DNA of 64,000 nucleotides from positions 682,001 to 746,000 of the forward strand of contig NZ_CP014306.1 of assembly GCF_001557535.2 (NCBI RefSeq), read 5' to 3'. The stretch comes from Burkholderia sp. PAMC 26561. Its GTDB lineage: Bacteria > Pseudomonadota > Gammaproteobacteria > Burkholderiales > Burkholderiaceae. This document shows positions 1 to 8,814 of the stretch, piece by piece; the stretch's first letter is position 1, and each line of letters opens with the position of its first letter. The notes under the pieces are model-generated. The model was not told the origin of the DNA and made no database searches. It saw only the letters and a list, made by a program, of their open reading frames with translations. The position numbers and the translations under genes are program-made.

Positions 1-354
1 CGCCGAACCTGCCGCGACTGCCGCGATGATCGCGATGAACGTATTGCCTGTCGCGTTCAGCACCATCGCGCAGAGCACGCCGGCGAAGGCGACTGTGGAC
101 CCGACCGACAAGTCGAAATCGCGCGATGCCAGACAGAACATCATCGTGCAGGCGACCATGCCGATCTGCGAAATCGACAGCGCGAGCCCGAGCATGTTTT
201 CGATCGAGAAGAAGTGATCGACCGACAGCGACATGGTGATGAACATCACCACGAAGATCACGATCAAGCTGTATTCGGTGATCTGCTGCCACCACTTCTG
301 CTTGTCGTTTTTCGCCGGCACCAGCGTGTTTGCTATGTTTTCCCTGACTTCCAT
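1..354 (-). CDS. araH: Sugar ABC transporter permease, AraH-like (3' part outside window)
   Basis: Inner-membrane permease subunit of a CUT2-class sugar importer. It would form the channel that takes sugar from the periplasmic binding protein and is powered by the neighbouring ATPase. Only the first 118 codons are present, because the gene runs off the left edge. The N-terminus is polar, followed by hydrophobic segments from about residue 27 and again from about 60. The stretch DFDLSVGS is characteristic of AraH/RbsC permeases. It is the last visible cistron of the operon, 26 bp after araG. Family assignment is firm; the sugar (arabinose, galactose or both) is inferred from context. Confidence 0.88.
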   Translation of the reverse strand, partial: MEVRENIANTLVPAKNDKQKWWQQITEYSLIVIFVVMFITMSLSVDHFFSIENMLGLALSISQIGMVACTMMFCLASRDFDLSVGSTVAFAGVLCAMVLNATGNTFIAIIAAVAAGSA

Positions 355-380
355 GATGTCCTCCGTCTCCACTTTTCGCT

Positions 381-1898
381 TCAGGCTGCCTGCGCAGTCG
401 TTTCGGTTTGCACAGGCAGCGCAAGATTCAGCACTGATTGTTCGTTCGCTTGTCCGCGCGGCAATTCGCCCGCGATCCGCCCTTGCCGCATCACCACGAT
501 CCGGTCCGATACCCCCAGCACCTCGGGCAATTCGGACGAGATCATCACGATCGCGCAACCGCGTTCGGCGAGCTGATAGATGACGTTGTAGATCTCGTGC
601 TTGGCGCCCACGTCGATACCGCGCGTGGGTTCATCGAGGATCACGACCTTCAGTTCCGGCTCGGCGAGCCAGCGCGACAGAATGGCTTTTTGCTGATTGC
701 CGCCGGAGAGAAAGCGGATCTTTTGCTTGCGGCTCGGCGTCTTGATCTTCAGCAACTGGATAAACCGGTCAGCCGTTGCGGCTTCTTTCTTCCGGTCGAG
801 AAACAAACCCGCGTGCAGATAGTGACGCCGGCACGAGATGTTGATGTTCTCGGAAACCGTCGCCATCGCGATGATGCCCTCTTCCTTCCGGTCTTCCGGA
901 CACAGCACGATTCCGTGACGGATCGCTTCGCCCGCGCTGCGGATCTTGATCGGCTTGCCATCGAGCGCGATCGTGCCAGCCTTCTTGCTGTCCGCGCCGT
1001 AGACCAGATGCATCAGTTCGCTGCGGCCTGCGCCGACCAGCCCGAAGAAGCCGACGATCTCGCCGCGACGCACTTCGAAACTCGTCGGTTCACGCAGCGC
1101 GTGGCCTTCAATGTTCTTCACCGAAAAGCGCACGTCGCCGAGCGGCCGCGCCTTGTAATCGTAAATGTCCGCAATCTCGCGGCCGACCATTTCCTGCACG
1201 AGCGTATCGCGCGGGACTTCGCCCAGATTCGCGTGCGACGCGATCTTGCGGCCATCGCGGAAAATCGTGCACGTGTCGCACAACTCGTAGATCTCATCCA
1301 TCCGGTGCGAGATGTAGATCAGCGCGCGGTTGTCCGCTTTCAGATCGCGCACGAGCTTGAACAGCACTTCCGTCTCGCGATGCGAGAGCGAAGACGTGGG
1401 TTCATCGAGCGCAATCACGCGTGCGTTGCGCAGGAGCGCCTTGCAGATTTCCACCATCTGCCGTTGCGCAATCGAAAGCTTCTTCAGCTTCGCGTTCGGA
1501 TCGAGATCCACGCCCATCTGCCGCAAGCGTTCGCTCACATGCTTTTTCGCTTCGCGCTTGTGCACCCAGCCGAGCGTGCTCGGCAACGCGCCGAGCAACA
1601 GGTTCTCGGCCACGGTCAAATCCGGTACGTACTGCAATTCCTGGTGAATCACCGCGATGCCCGCCGCAATCGATGCCGCCGCACTCGAGAACTTCACCTC
1701 GTTGCCATCGATCAGGACACGCCCGGAATCGGGTTGATATTCACCGCCCAGCACTTTCAGCAAAGTCGATTTACCCGCGCCGTTCTCGCCCATCAGACCG
1801 TGCACTTCGCCGGCGTTGACGTCGAACGACACGCCGTCGAGCGCGCGCACGCCTGGAAAAATCTTGCCGATATTGTCAAAACGCAGCGTCGCTGACAC
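381..1898 (-). CDS. araG: Sugar ABC transporter ATP-binding protein, AraG-like
   Basis: Cytoplasmic ATPase of a CUT2 sugar importer, 505 aa, the usual length for the duplicated two-domain AraG/RbsA/MglA type. The first domain has Walker [10 protein letters not shown]; the second domain carries a LSGGNQQK signature and a [12 protein letters not shown]alker B. The chosen start is GTG at 1898, preceded by AAGGAGG. The open frame extends 43 codons further upstream into the spacer, but that stretch has no family similarity. The gene sits between the binding-protein and permease genes. Substrate is not certain: arabinose or galactose is likely given the dgoK/dgoA genes upstream. Confidence 0.93.
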   Translation of the reverse strand: MSATLRFDNIGKIFPGVRALDGVSFDVNAGEVHGLMGENGAGKSTLLKVLGGEYQPDSGRVLIDGNEVKFSSAAASIAAGIAVIHQELQYVPDLTVAENLLLGALPSTLGWVHKREAKKHVSERLRQMGVDLDPNAKLKKLSIAQRQMVEICKALLRNARVIALDEPTSSLSHRETEVLFKLVRDLKADNRALIYISHRMDEIYELCDTCTIFRDGRKIASHANLGEVPRDTLVQEMVGREIADIYDYKARPLGDVRFSVKNIEGHALREPTSFEVRRGEIVGFFGLVGAGRSELMHLVYGADSKKAGTIALDGKPIKIRSAGEAIRHGIVLCPEDRKEEGIIAMATVSENINISCRRHYLHAGLFLDRKKEAATADRFIQLLKIKTPSRKQKIRFLSGGNQQKAILSRWLAEPELKVVILDEPTRGIDVGAKHEIYNVIYQLAERGCAIVMISSELPEVLGVSDRIVVMRQGRIAGELPRGQANEQSVLNLALPVQTETTAQAA

Positions 1899-1974
1899 AT
1901 CGCCTCCTTGGAATTCGAGCGGACCGCGCGGCTTGTGCAACGCGGTCCGTACTACACAGAACTTACTTGGCCGC

Positions 1975-2985
1975 TTATTTAGCCGATGCCAGGCCCATCT
2001 TCTCGCGCACGTCGGCCACGTTGTCACGCGTTGCCAGCATGCCGGTCGTGAGCGTCACGAGCGGCGGTTCCTTGCCGTCCTTGATCCACGTGTAGACCAG
2101 TTCCGTCGTTTCTTCGCCATGACGCTTCGGGCTGATGATCACCGTGCCGTAGAAGCCGGTCGGGTTCGGTTTCTTGAATTCGTTCAAAGCCGAATCCGAG
2201 CCGCCAATACCCACGCCAATCATGTTGTCCGCCTTGAAGCCACGGCCTTCTGCTGCACGCACGGCGCCGAGAACGGCTTCGTCGTTAAGACCGAATGCGA
2301 CCCAGTGCTTGAACTTCGTGTTTTTCGTCAACGCGATGTTCGCTGCATTGAAGGCGTTTTCCGTATCGGTCTTGGCTTGCGGCGCCATCACGATGTTCGC
2401 CTTCGGGAAACCGGCCGCGACCAGCGCTTCGACTGCGCCAGCGGTACGGTCATGCGCCGTCGGAAGTTGCTCATACGTCACGTCGATCGCGCCCACGTCG
2501 GCCATGTTCCAGCCGCGCTTCTTGATCTCTGCAGCAATGCCGTCGCCCACTTGCTTGCCGATGTTGAACGCCGAAATGCCCATGTAAGGGACCGATTCGA
2601 TCGGCTTGCCCGAGCCGTCGACCAGGCGGTCATCGACCGTCATCATCTTGAGCCCTGCAGCTTTCGCCTTGGCGACAATGCCCGGTCCGAGCTTGACGTC
2701 AGGCGTGCAGATCACGAAACCCTGGGCCTTTTGCGCGGCGAGGTTGTCGATCGCGCTCATGACTTTTTCACCCGACGGCGCGCCGATCTTCACCAGCGTG
2801 AAGCCCTTGTCCTTGGCGGCCATTTCGGCGAATTTCCATTCGTCCTGGAACCAAGGTTCTTCCGGCTGCTTCACGAGAAAGCCGATCTTGACCGGATCAG
2901 CGGCCTGCGCGATCGGCGCCGCGAACATGGTGGCGCTTGCAGCCGTAGCCGTGGCAACCAGCGTGATGAACATTCTGCGTTTCAT
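1975..2985 (-). CDS. araF: Periplasmic sugar-binding protein of the ABC importer, AraF-like
   Basis: Secreted solute-binding receptor that captures sugar in the periplasm and delivers it to the AraGH-like membrane complex. 336 aa. It begins with a classical signal peptide (MKRRMF, a hydrophobic run, cleavage near APIAQAADP) followed by a Peripla_BP type 1 fold ([20 protein letters not shown]). The AraF-like features include the WFQDEW region and a DDR motif near residue 125. The ATG at 2985 is preceded by CAGGAGACAGACC. A 121-bp spacer separates it from the dehydrogenase gene upstream, the longest gap inside the operon, so a second promoter or processing site is possible. Confidence 0.92.
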   Translation of the reverse strand: MKRRMFITLVATATAASATMFAAPIAQAADPVKIGFLVKQPEEPWFQDEWKFAEMAAKDKGFTLVKIGAPSGEKVMSAIDNLAAQKAQGFVICTPDVKLGPGIVAKAKAAGLKMMTVDDRLVDGSGKPIESVPYMGISAFNIGKQVGDGIAAEIKKRGWNMADVGAIDVTYEQLPTAHDRTAGAVEALVAAGFPKANIVMAPQAKTDTENAFNAANIALTKNTKFKHWVAFGLNDEAVLGAVRAAEGRGFKADNMIGVGIGGSDSALNEFKKPNPTGFYGTVIISPKRHGEETTELVYTWIKDGKEPPLVTLTTGMLATRDNVADVREKMGLASAK

Positions 2986-3106
2986 GGTCTGTCTCCTGAC
3001 TTGAATGTCTAGTTGGTACGAAGGTGTTGGCCGCGTTTTGTTTTCATGACGTCGCACCACGGCCAGTGCGTCATCCGATACTGCTGAATTCGCTTATTTC
3101 TCTTTC

Positions 3107-3889
3107 TTAATCGTGGTACAGCGCCGAGCGCCCGCCATCGACGGTGATGCAACTTGCGTTGATGAACGGCGCTTCATCCGATGCCAGGAACACCGCCGTC
3201 ATCGCCACTTCTTCCGGCTGGCCGATGCGTTTCATCGGCTGGAGATCGAGCGTTGCCTGTTTCGCTTTTGCCGGATCGGCCTGCCCGTTCCACCAGTCGT
3301 GGGTGAGCTGCGTTTCGATATAACCCGGCGCAATCGCATTCACCCGAACCTGCCGCCCCGCGTATTCAATACCCAACGCCCGCGTCAACCCGATCACGCC
3401 GTGCTTCGCCACCGGATACGGAAAGCAGCCCGGGATGATCTTGAACGAATGCGTGGACGCAATATTCACGATGCTGCCGCGCCCGCGTTCCACCATGCCC
3501 GGCAATACGGCGCGACAACCGTTCCAGACGCCATCGAGATCGACGGCGAAGCAGCGGCGCCAGTCGTCGTCGGTCATGGTCAGCGGATCGCAGAACACGT
3601 TGATGCCGGCGTTGTTCACGAGCACATCGACGGGACCGAATTTCGCTTCAGCTTCCTTGACCGCGTTTTGCACCGACGCGCTTTGCGTCACGTCCGTCTG
3701 CACAGCGAGCACGTTGGCGAGCAAGTTTTCAGCGGAGCCGATCCGCTGCGCGGTTTCGCGCGCCAGACCCATATCCAGTTCCGCCAGAACCACAGCCGCG
3801 CCTTCGCGCACGAACGCAGCGGCAATCGCAGCGCCGATGCCACGCCCGGCGCCGGTGATCATCGCGACCTTGCCTGCAAGCCGGTTCAT
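3107..3889 (-). CDS. SDR-family sugar dehydrogenase (probable aldose 1-dehydrogenase)
   Basis: Classical short-chain dehydrogenase/reductase, 260 aa, NAD(P)-dependent and cytoplasmic. Visible motifs are TGAGRGIG (residues 12-19, dinucleotide-binding loop), NNAG in the middle, a catalytic YPVAK (Tyr-x3-Lys) and a C-terminal GG-R segment. Its start overlaps the end of dgoA by 4 bp (ATGA), so the two are translationally coupled. Beside dgoA, dgoK and a sugar importer, it most plausibly oxidises D-galactose or L-arabinose to the lactone, the first step of the non-phosphorylating route. The substrate is inferred from context; SDR sequence alone does not settle it. Confidence 0.85.
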   Translation of the reverse strand: MNRLAGKVAMITGAGRGIGAAIAAAFVREGAAVVLAELDMGLARETAQRIGSAENLLANVLAVQTDVTQSASVQNAVKEAEAKFGPVDVLVNNAGINVFCDPLTMTDDDWRRCFAVDLDGVWNGCRAVLPGMVERGRGSIVNIASTHSFKIIPGCFPYPVAKHGVIGLTRALGIEYAGRQVRVNAIAPGYIETQLTHDWWNGQADPAKAKQATLDLQPMKRIGQPEEVAMTAVFLASDEAPFINASCITVDGGRSALYHD

Positions 3890-4566
3890 TTCTTCTGGCC
3901 TCGCGCCACCGCCAATCCATTGATGTATGCCTTCGCATGCGCCAGGGTCGTCGCCGCGCTTTGGCCCGGCTTGTACAACGCTGAGCCGAGACCGAATCCG
4001 TTCGCGCCCGCGGTGAGAAACGGCCCCATGTTGTCCGGCGCGATACCGCCGACCGGCACGAGCGGAACCTTCGCCGAAATCACCGCGCGCCACGCCTTAA
4101 CCACGTGCGCGCCGAGTTGCTCAGCGGGGAACATCTTCAGCACATCGGCGCCATTCTTCAGCGCAAGAAACGCTTCATTCGGCGTCGCCACGCCCGGGGC
4201 GCATGCCAAACCTTGAGACTTTGCAGCACGCACCACATCGCCGTCGCTGTGCGGCATCACGATCAATTCGCCACCGGCCTTTTTCACTTCACCCACGTAA
4301 TGTGGATGCAAGACCGTTCCCGCGCCAACGATCGCATCGGCGGGAAGCGCCTGACGGATCGCCGCGATGCTGTCGAACGGCTGCGGCGAATTCAGCGGCA
4401 CTTCGACGATCCGAAAGCCCGCTTCGTACAGCGCGCGGCCATGGTCGGCGGCGTCCGCCGGCGTCACGCCGCGCAGGATCGCGATCAGCGGACATGCGCT
4501 GAACGCAGCGGCAAGTCCGGCGTGCGGCGTGTATGGGCCGGGAAGGTTGATATCGATATCGCTCAT
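3886..4566 (-). CDS. dgoA: 2-dehydro-3-deoxy-6-phosphogalactonate aldolase
   Basis: Class I aldolase of the KDPG/KDPGal family, 226 aa. It cleaves 2-keto-3-deoxy-6-phosphogalactonate to pyruvate and glyceraldehyde 3-phosphate. The sequence has the conserved Glu of the IVEVPLNSP segment, GAGTVL, and the Schiff-base lysine motif LKMFPAEQ. PLNSPQP, rather than the TLRT of KDPG aldolases, favours the galactonate branch. The ATG at 4566 follows AGGAGCAGAAC. It lies 13 bp after dgoK and overlaps the dehydrogenase gene by 4 bp. Together with dgoK this is the lower De Ley-Doudoroff pathway. The galactonate dehydratase is not in the window. Confidence 0.93.
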   Translation of the reverse strand: MSDIDINLPGPYTPHAGLAAAFSACPLIAILRGVTPADAADHGRALYEAGFRIVEVPLNSPQPFDSIAAIRQALPADAIVGAGTVLHPHYVGEVKKAGGELIVMPHSDGDVVRAAKSQGLACAPGVATPNEAFLALKNGADVLKMFPAEQLGAHVVKAWRAVISAKVPLVPVGGIAPDNMGPFLTAGANGFGLGSALYKPGQSAATTLAHAKAYINGLAVARGQKK

Positions 4567-4579
4567 GTTCTGCTCCTGA

Positions 4580-5563
4580 TTAGTTCGCGCTGGCCGTCGA
4601 GCGGATCAGCCCGGCCTGCAGCGCGATTTCGTGCAAGCCGCGTTCGGTGGCGTGGGCGACGGTTTGGGCATCGTTGCAACCGAAGCGCGCAAGCGCATGC
4701 CGATACCGCTCGCACAGCGCATCGTTGCCGATCAGCCTGAGCGTCTTGCCCGCGAGGTCCGATTGCTCGCGTGCGAGCACTTCGTTGAGGCCGCGCAATT
4801 CGTGGCCGATCAGCAGGCCCGAGAGGTAATCGGCCTGCTGTTCGGGCTTGAGTTTTCCGGTCAGACCCAATGTGCGCGTGCTGAAGATCGTCGCCAGCAT
4901 GCCGGCGTGGCCGGCGTCCTTGGCGGTATCGACGCCGCGAATGAACGCCGGCATGTCGTGCTGATCGGCGGCGCGCATCGTGCGGCCGAGGATCGTGTGA
5001 TCGCGCAGCGCGCCGAAGGTCTCGCCGGTCATGAACGTATAGAAGCGCTCGATCCGTCCCGCCGATACAAACGCCCACTTCGCGTGCGTCCCCGGCAAGC
5101 CGATCAACTCGCTGTGCGTGGTGTCGCCGGAGAGCGCGCCGAAGATCTGCGTTTCTTCGCCGCGCATCACGTTCGGCAGCGCGCCGTCTTCCAGCACGCC
5201 CGGCACGATATGCACCGTGACGCCCTTAGTCGTCGTCACGCGCACGATGCCCGCTACCAGCGCTGCGGAATCCGCGGGCGTGGTCACGTACGGCGCTTCC
5301 ACCCAGCCCTGCGCGCTGCCGACCATGCCGGCAGCGATCACCGGAAGTTGCGGGTTGGCGCCAAGCCACGCGCCGCAGGTTTCATCGAAGACGATATCGA
5401 AACCGCCTTCCGCCGCCGGGCGCGGCAAATTCATGATCCCCGCCGATGACGCGCGGGTGTCCAGCACCACGCCATCTGCATCGAGGAGATAGGCGCGCAG
5501 CGCCGTGGTGCCCCAGTCGAGTGCTATCAGCGCAGCCGTGGATTGGTCGTGGGCAACGCTCAT
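4580..5563 (-). CDS. dgoK: 2-dehydro-3-deoxygalactonokinase
   Basis: Sugar-acid kinase of the DgoK family (ASKHA fold), 327 aa. It phosphorylates 2-keto-3-deoxygalactonate on C6 to supply dgoA. The N-terminal LDWGTTALRAYLLD is the diagnostic phosphate-1 loop. LPGTHAKWAFV and MTGETFGALRDHTILG are further family segments. The ATG at 5563 overlaps the IclR stop by 4 bp (ATGA), and the stop is 13 bp before dgoA, so expression is coupled to both neighbours. Length and motif order are normal for the family. Confidence 0.94.
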   Translation of the reverse strand: MSVAHDQSTAALIALDWGTTALRAYLLDADGVVLDTRASSAGIMNLPRPAAEGGFDIVFDETCGAWLGANPQLPVIAAGMVGSAQGWVEAPYVTTPADSAALVAGIVRVTTTKGVTVHIVPGVLEDGALPNVMRGEETQIFGALSGDTTHSELIGLPGTHAKWAFVSAGRIERFYTFMTGETFGALRDHTILGRTMRAADQHDMPAFIRGVDTAKDAGHAGMLATIFSTRTLGLTGKLKPEQQADYLSGLLIGHELRGLNEVLAREQSDLAGKTLRLIGNDALCERYRHALARFGCNDAQTVAHATERGLHEIALQAGLIRSTASAN

Positions 5564-6486
5564 CGTTTGATCCTGCGTGTTGCGGGCTGCGGCACGCGCC
5601 AGCCGAGTTCTTGCGATATCGCGCGCGCTTCGCGCTGCACGACGGGAATCAGTTCTTCCATGCGCTCGGTCGGCATGTAGGGGATCGTGCTCGCCACCGA
5701 AAGCGCCGCGACGATCGCGCCGGATGCATCGCGCACAGGCGCGGCGACGCAGCGGATGGACGCTTCGTTTTCTTCCAGGTCGAAGGTGAAACCGCCCTGG
5801 GCATAGCGCGTCATGCGCTGCACGAAGGTATCCGAATCAGGCTGGTGATCTGGCCGGAAACTCACCTTCGCAAGCACGCGATGCGACGCTTCGAGCAGCG
5901 TCGACCACTTTTCGGGCGGCAGGTCGAGCATCATCGCCTTGCCGATGCCGGTGGACGCCATCGGCATGCGGTGACCTACGCGGGAACGCATTTCGAGGCC
6001 GCGTGTGCCCGGAATCTTGTCGATGTACAGCACGTCGTCACCATCGCGTACACCGAGGTGGATGGTGTCGTGCGTGTAGTCGGCGAGCACTTGCAGATGC
6101 GGCCGCGCCACCGCGGTAAGCGGCATTTGTTCAAGCGCGATGGTGCCGAGTTCGATCAGCTTCGGGCCGAGCAGATAACCGCCGCCGACCTGGCGCAGAT
6201 AGCGTGCTTGAACGAGCGAGCTGACCAGCCGGTGCGTCGTGCTGCGGGTCGTGCCGAGCGCCGCACCGATGCTGCGCAGATCGCGCGCGCCGGTCGCAGC
6301 CGCTTCGAGGATTGCGAGGCCGCGCAGCAGCGTTTGCGTGCCGGCTTGCTGGGGTGTGAGGTCGAGCAGCGCGGCGGCCGATGCCTGGGCTTCGTTGGCG
6401 ACACTTGCGTCCTGCTCGGCGATGACGCGGTCCATCGACAATTCGGCTTCGATGGTGGAGTTCAGGGTCTTGGTCATGACACTCAT
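5560..6486 (-). CDS. IclR-family transcriptional regulator of the sugar operon
   Basis: IclR-type regulator, 308 aa from ATG 6486. An N-terminal winged helix-turn-helix (about residues 45-110, containing TTRSTTHRLVSSLVQARYL) precedes a GAF-like effector domain (DYTHDTIHLGVRDGDDVLYIDKIPG). It is the first gene of the operon and overlaps dgoK by 4 bp, so it probably senses the sugar or a pathway intermediate and controls its own operon. The frame stays open to a potential start at 6609. I prefer 6486 because that ATG overlaps the stop of a short upstream ORF (TGATG) that has a good ribosome-binding site. The first 40 residues look poorly conserved, so the start remains uncertain. Confidence 0.88.
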   Translation of the reverse strand: MSVMTKTLNSTIEAELSMDRVIAEQDASVANEAQASAAALLDLTPQQAGTQTLLRGLAILEAAATGARDLRSIGAALGTTRSTTHRLVSSLVQARYLRQVGGGYLLGPKLIELGTIALEQMPLTAVARPHLQVLADYTHDTIHLGVRDGDDVLYIDKIPGTRGLEMRSRVGHRMPMASTGIGKAMMLDLPPEKWSTLLEASHRVLAKVSFRPDHQPDSDTFVQRMTRYAQGGFTFDLEENEASIRCVAAPVRDASGAIVAALSVASTIPYMPTERMEELIPVVQREARAISQELGWRVPQPATRRIKR

Positions 6487-6578
6487 CAGCCCGCCAACGA
6501 GACAGTGCGGGTTTTCATCAGTAAGGAGTGCTGGACGCGCGGATGCTCGAGCAGATGCGATTGCGCTGGCGATTTCAT
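6486..6578 (-). CDS. Candidate 30-codon leader ORF upstream of the IclR gene
   Basis: Short open frame beginning MKSPAQSHLL, with GGAGACGTGTC immediately upstream of its ATG. Its TGA overlaps the ATG proposed for the IclR gene by one base (TGATG), the layout expected for translational coupling. I do not recognise the peptide. It could be a leader peptide that sets regulator translation or a chance frame. If the IclR protein really starts at 6609, this ORF would lie inside its coding region in another frame. Confidence 0.35.
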   Translation of the reverse strand: MKSPAQSHLLEHPRVQHSLLMKTRTVSLAG

Positions 6579-6690
6579 GACACGTCTCCGATTGCTTTTG
6601 TCGTTGCATGAGCTCTTCGGGATTACCCGGAGGCTCATGGAACTGCCGTTTGGCTGTGATCGGATTTTAGAGCCGCGTCGCTGAATTATT

Positions 6691-6719
6691 CAATATGTGA
6701 TTGATGTGTTCACATATTG
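6691..6719. promoter_or_regulatory. Perfect palindrome, probable operator of the IclR/dgo/ara operon
   Basis: Two perfect 10-bp inverted arms, CAATATGTGA (6691-6700) and TCACATATTG (6710-6719), are separated by 9 bp. The site lies about 205 bp before the preferred IclR start (82 bp before the alternative one) in an AT-rich stretch, where the operon promoter should be. IclR-family proteins bind palindromes as dimers or tetramers, so the operon's own regulator is the natural candidate. Confidence 0.6.
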
Positions 6720-6758
6720 GGAGCATTGAGTTTGTTTCGTCACGTTGGGATGAAATGC

Positions 6759-6783
6759 AAAAAACCCCGCCGGGCGGGGTTTT
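6759..6783 (-). terminator. Intrinsic terminator after hipA
   Basis: Stem AACCCCGC / GCGGGGTT with a 3-base loop, flanked by A and T runs. Read on the minus strand it ends in six T residues 26 bp after the hipA stop, a standard rho-independent terminator. It is nearly identical to the terminator at 8738-8762 on the other side of hipBA. Confidence 0.85.
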
Positions 6784-6808
6784 GCTTGCTGAGTTCCAGA
6801 TGAACCCT

Positions 6809-8209
6809 CTACAGCAGCGACCGGTCGATTCGGGGTACCGAGGGAGCCAGTTGCAACAGCTTATCGGCCTGAACGGTCACGAAGCCGTGAATGCGCTGCA
6901 CCAGTCGCCTCTCCTCGGCCACGTAGATCTCCGAACGCGCCAAGTCTCCGGAGACGCGCTTTATTGCAAGCGCCATACGCGTCAGTTCGCGTGCAAGAAG
7001 CGGTCGGGGCGTACCGGTTCGGTTTGCAAAGTCCGCAAGCTCAAACGCCGTTACCCCGTCCAGCCGGAAGGCGTCGCCGTAAGCCACCGCCATGTCCTGT
7101 TCGACCGCGTCTCCATAGGCATTGACGGAGACAAGGTCATAAAAAGGCGCGGGCGACAAACCCGCAGGTCGCACATGAAAAGACAGGTTTTTGCCGTGGG
7201 CGTCACTGTTGCCGATGAAGAGTTGAAATAGCGCCCACCGCAGCATGATCTGGCGAGCCTGGGCTGGATTCTCCAGGTGTCGCTCGAGCGAGAACAGCTT
7301 CTCGAAGCTCGCGCCCTCTCTGATATTACGAACCGCCGGAGCGTTGCCGAAGTTACGCTCGTACTTGAGGCTCACAGGCAGATCCAGGGCCTGGCACCCG
7401 TCAATGACGTGCGTGCGGCGAACTCGAAGCGCCGTGACGCCGTCAGCGGGATCAAGTTCTGCCTGCCGGTCAAATCGCTCGATGAGTAGTATAGGTTCCG
7501 GAATTCGGCGAATCTCAACGGCCGCCGTCGGCAATCCGATGCGCGCGGCCAGCGTCATGCAGTAGTGCTCGTTAGCCACCATGAAGGCGGATGCGGGGTT
7601 AAGCGACTCCGGCTTGAGGATGTGCGTGGAACTGATGGGGCCGCCATCTACAAGCGAAATTGATTCACCTTCGACCAGCACCTGCAACTTGTCCTGGAAG
7701 CCCGCAACTGACAGCCGGAGCTTGCGATCCCATACCGGGAAGGGAATTTCATCCCGACGACGGATACGGTCGCTCAATTCATCGTTGAGGACGATTCGAC
7801 GCACGGACGGCGCGCCTTCCTGCTGATCGGCCGTGTACTCCGCCTCCGCATTTACGCCGCCCTCTTCGCCGGCCGCAGCGTTTTGCGCCGGGGCCGTGAA
7901 ACTCAACGCGCCGACCGGTTCTTTCCCCAGGATGTGCATCAAGCCAAAAGTGTTGTCCTTCGACATTTGGTGCATGACGGAGGCGACTTCAAGCGCACGC
8001 CCTTCAGGAAGCAGGTTCGCGAGGAAGCGATGCACGGTCCCGAGTTTCGGCTGCTCGCCCGAAAGCGGAATATGCGGCGAAAGCGGGAAAGCGGCGTCCC
8101 TGGCCTGCCAGGCTTCATCGTATTTAAAGCTGTAGACGTCTTGCTGCGACTCGAAGCCTAGTTGCCCTACCGGGCCGTCCTGCGTGGAAACGTTGAGCAC
8201 ATGCGCCAT
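6809..8209 (-). CDS. hipA: HipA-family Ser/Thr kinase toxin
   Basis: Toxin kinase of a HipBA module, 466 aa, about the length of E. coli HipA. In E. coli HipA phosphorylates glutamyl-tRNA synthetase. The sequence has a HipA N-terminal subdomain (residues 5-105), the SVAGFQDK segment (167-174) matching the regulatory serine/Gly-rich region, HILKPE (197-201) with the ATP-binding lysine, a catalytic loop NSDAHGKN (334-341), and FYDLVS (356-361) as the metal-binding DFG equivalent. All key positions are intact, so it should be an active kinase. It overlaps hipB by one base (TGATG). Its wording is closer to free-standing HipA homologues in proteobacteria than to E. coli HipA, so the target is uncertain. 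Confidence 0.9.
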   Translation of the reverse strand: MAHVLNVSTQDGPVGQLGFESQQDVYSFKYDEAWQARDAAFPLSPHIPLSGEQPKLGTVHRFLANLLPEGRALEVASVMHQMSKDNTFGLMHILGKEPVGALSFTAPAQNAAAGEEGGVNAEAEYTADQQEGAPSVRRIVLNDELSDRIRRRDEIPFPVWDRKLRLSVAGFQDKLQVLVEGESISLVDGGPISSTHILKPESLNPASAFMVANEHYCMTLAARIGLPTAAVEIRRIPEPILLIERFDRQAELDPADGVTALRVRRTHVIDGCQALDLPVSLKYERNFGNAPAVRNIREGASFEKLFSLERHLENPAQARQIMLRWALFQLFIGNSDAHGKNLSFHVRPAGLSPAPFYDLVSVNAYGDAVEQDMAVAYGDAFRLDGVTAFELADFANRTGTPRPLLARELTRMALAIKRVSGDLARSEIYVAEERRLVQRIHGFVTVQADKLLQLAPSVPRIDRSLL

Positions 8210-8532
8210 CAGGATTGTCCTCCCAGGAGGGACGCCTTCGCATGACTGGTCGGCTCATTCAAAGCGCGCAATGCGGTCGTCGACTTGTTCTTCGGAAGCA
8301 CCAGCATGATCAAACCGAACCCTTCGAGCACTCGGAGCAGCCGATCCGAGCCGACCGGATGCCCGTTCTCGAGCCGGGAAAGCACGCTTGCGGACACCCC
8401 TAGCAGGTCAGCGGCGTCGTCGATGCGCATGGCCTGCTCAAGTCGGCGGTTGCGTACCAAGGCGCCGAGCGCAGCCATGTCTTGGGCGAGCGCTGTGACA
8501 TTGGGGTCATGCGGGGACAGTGATCGAGCCAT
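8209..8532 (-). CDS. hipB: HipB-like antitoxin, helix-turn-helix repressor
   Basis: Small DNA-binding protein, 107 aa from the ATG at 8532. It has an XRE-type helix-turn-helix (about residues 28-80: LVRNRRLEQAMRIDDAADLLGVSASVLSRLENGHPVGSDRLLRVLEGFGL). It should bind HipA and repress the shared promoter through the palindrome 49 bp upstream. The open frame continues 13 codons upstream to 8571, close to the operator, so 8532 is preferred. The last gene base is shared with the hipA start codon. Confidence 0.88.
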   Translation of the reverse strand: MARSLSPHDPNVTALAQDMAALGALVRNRRLEQAMRIDDAADLLGVSASVLSRLENGHPVGSDRLLRVLEGFGLIMLVLPKNKSTTALRALNEPTSHAKASLLGGQS

Positions 8533-8580
8533 AGTTATGCAATATGGAAACAATGAAAATTGGACACCCACTCCACATTA

Positions 8581-8602
8581 TAGTTTCCTTTTATAGAAAC
8601 TA
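8581..8602. promoter_or_regulatory. hipO: HipB-type operator: TAGTTTC-N8-GAAACTA
   Basis: A perfect inverted repeat with 7-bp arms and an 8-bp spacer, the architecture known for the E. coli HipB operator (TATCC-N8-GGATA), 49 bp upstream of hipB. Imperfect relatives follow: TGGTTTC with AAAACAA at the same 8-bp spacing (8629-8650), and a lone TAGTTTC half-site at 8676-8682. The region is AT-rich and should contain the promoter. The spacing match makes autoregulation by HipB very likely. Confidence 0.75.
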
Positions 8603-8737
8603 ATCGGTGGAAGTTCAGCACTAACCTTTGGTTTCTATATACGAAAACAACGGCTTTGTGCCGCTGCCTGGTGGATAGTTTCCACATTCTCAGAACGATT
8701 TGTCCTTAGCGGAACCGGACTGTGTAGACGGCAAAAT

Positions 8738-8762
8738 AAAAAACCCCGCCAAGCGGGGTTTC
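8738..8762 (-). terminator. Intrinsic terminator after mtgA
   Basis: Stem AACCCCGC / GCGGGGTT with loop CAA. On the minus strand it is followed by six T residues and lies 53 bp past the mtgA stop. Its stem is the same as that of the terminator at 6759-6783. Confidence 0.83.
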
Positions 8763-8814
8763 CGTTCCTTTGCCACGGGCTGCTTCAATTGCCCCGATCA
8801 ACGCACAAGCGCAC

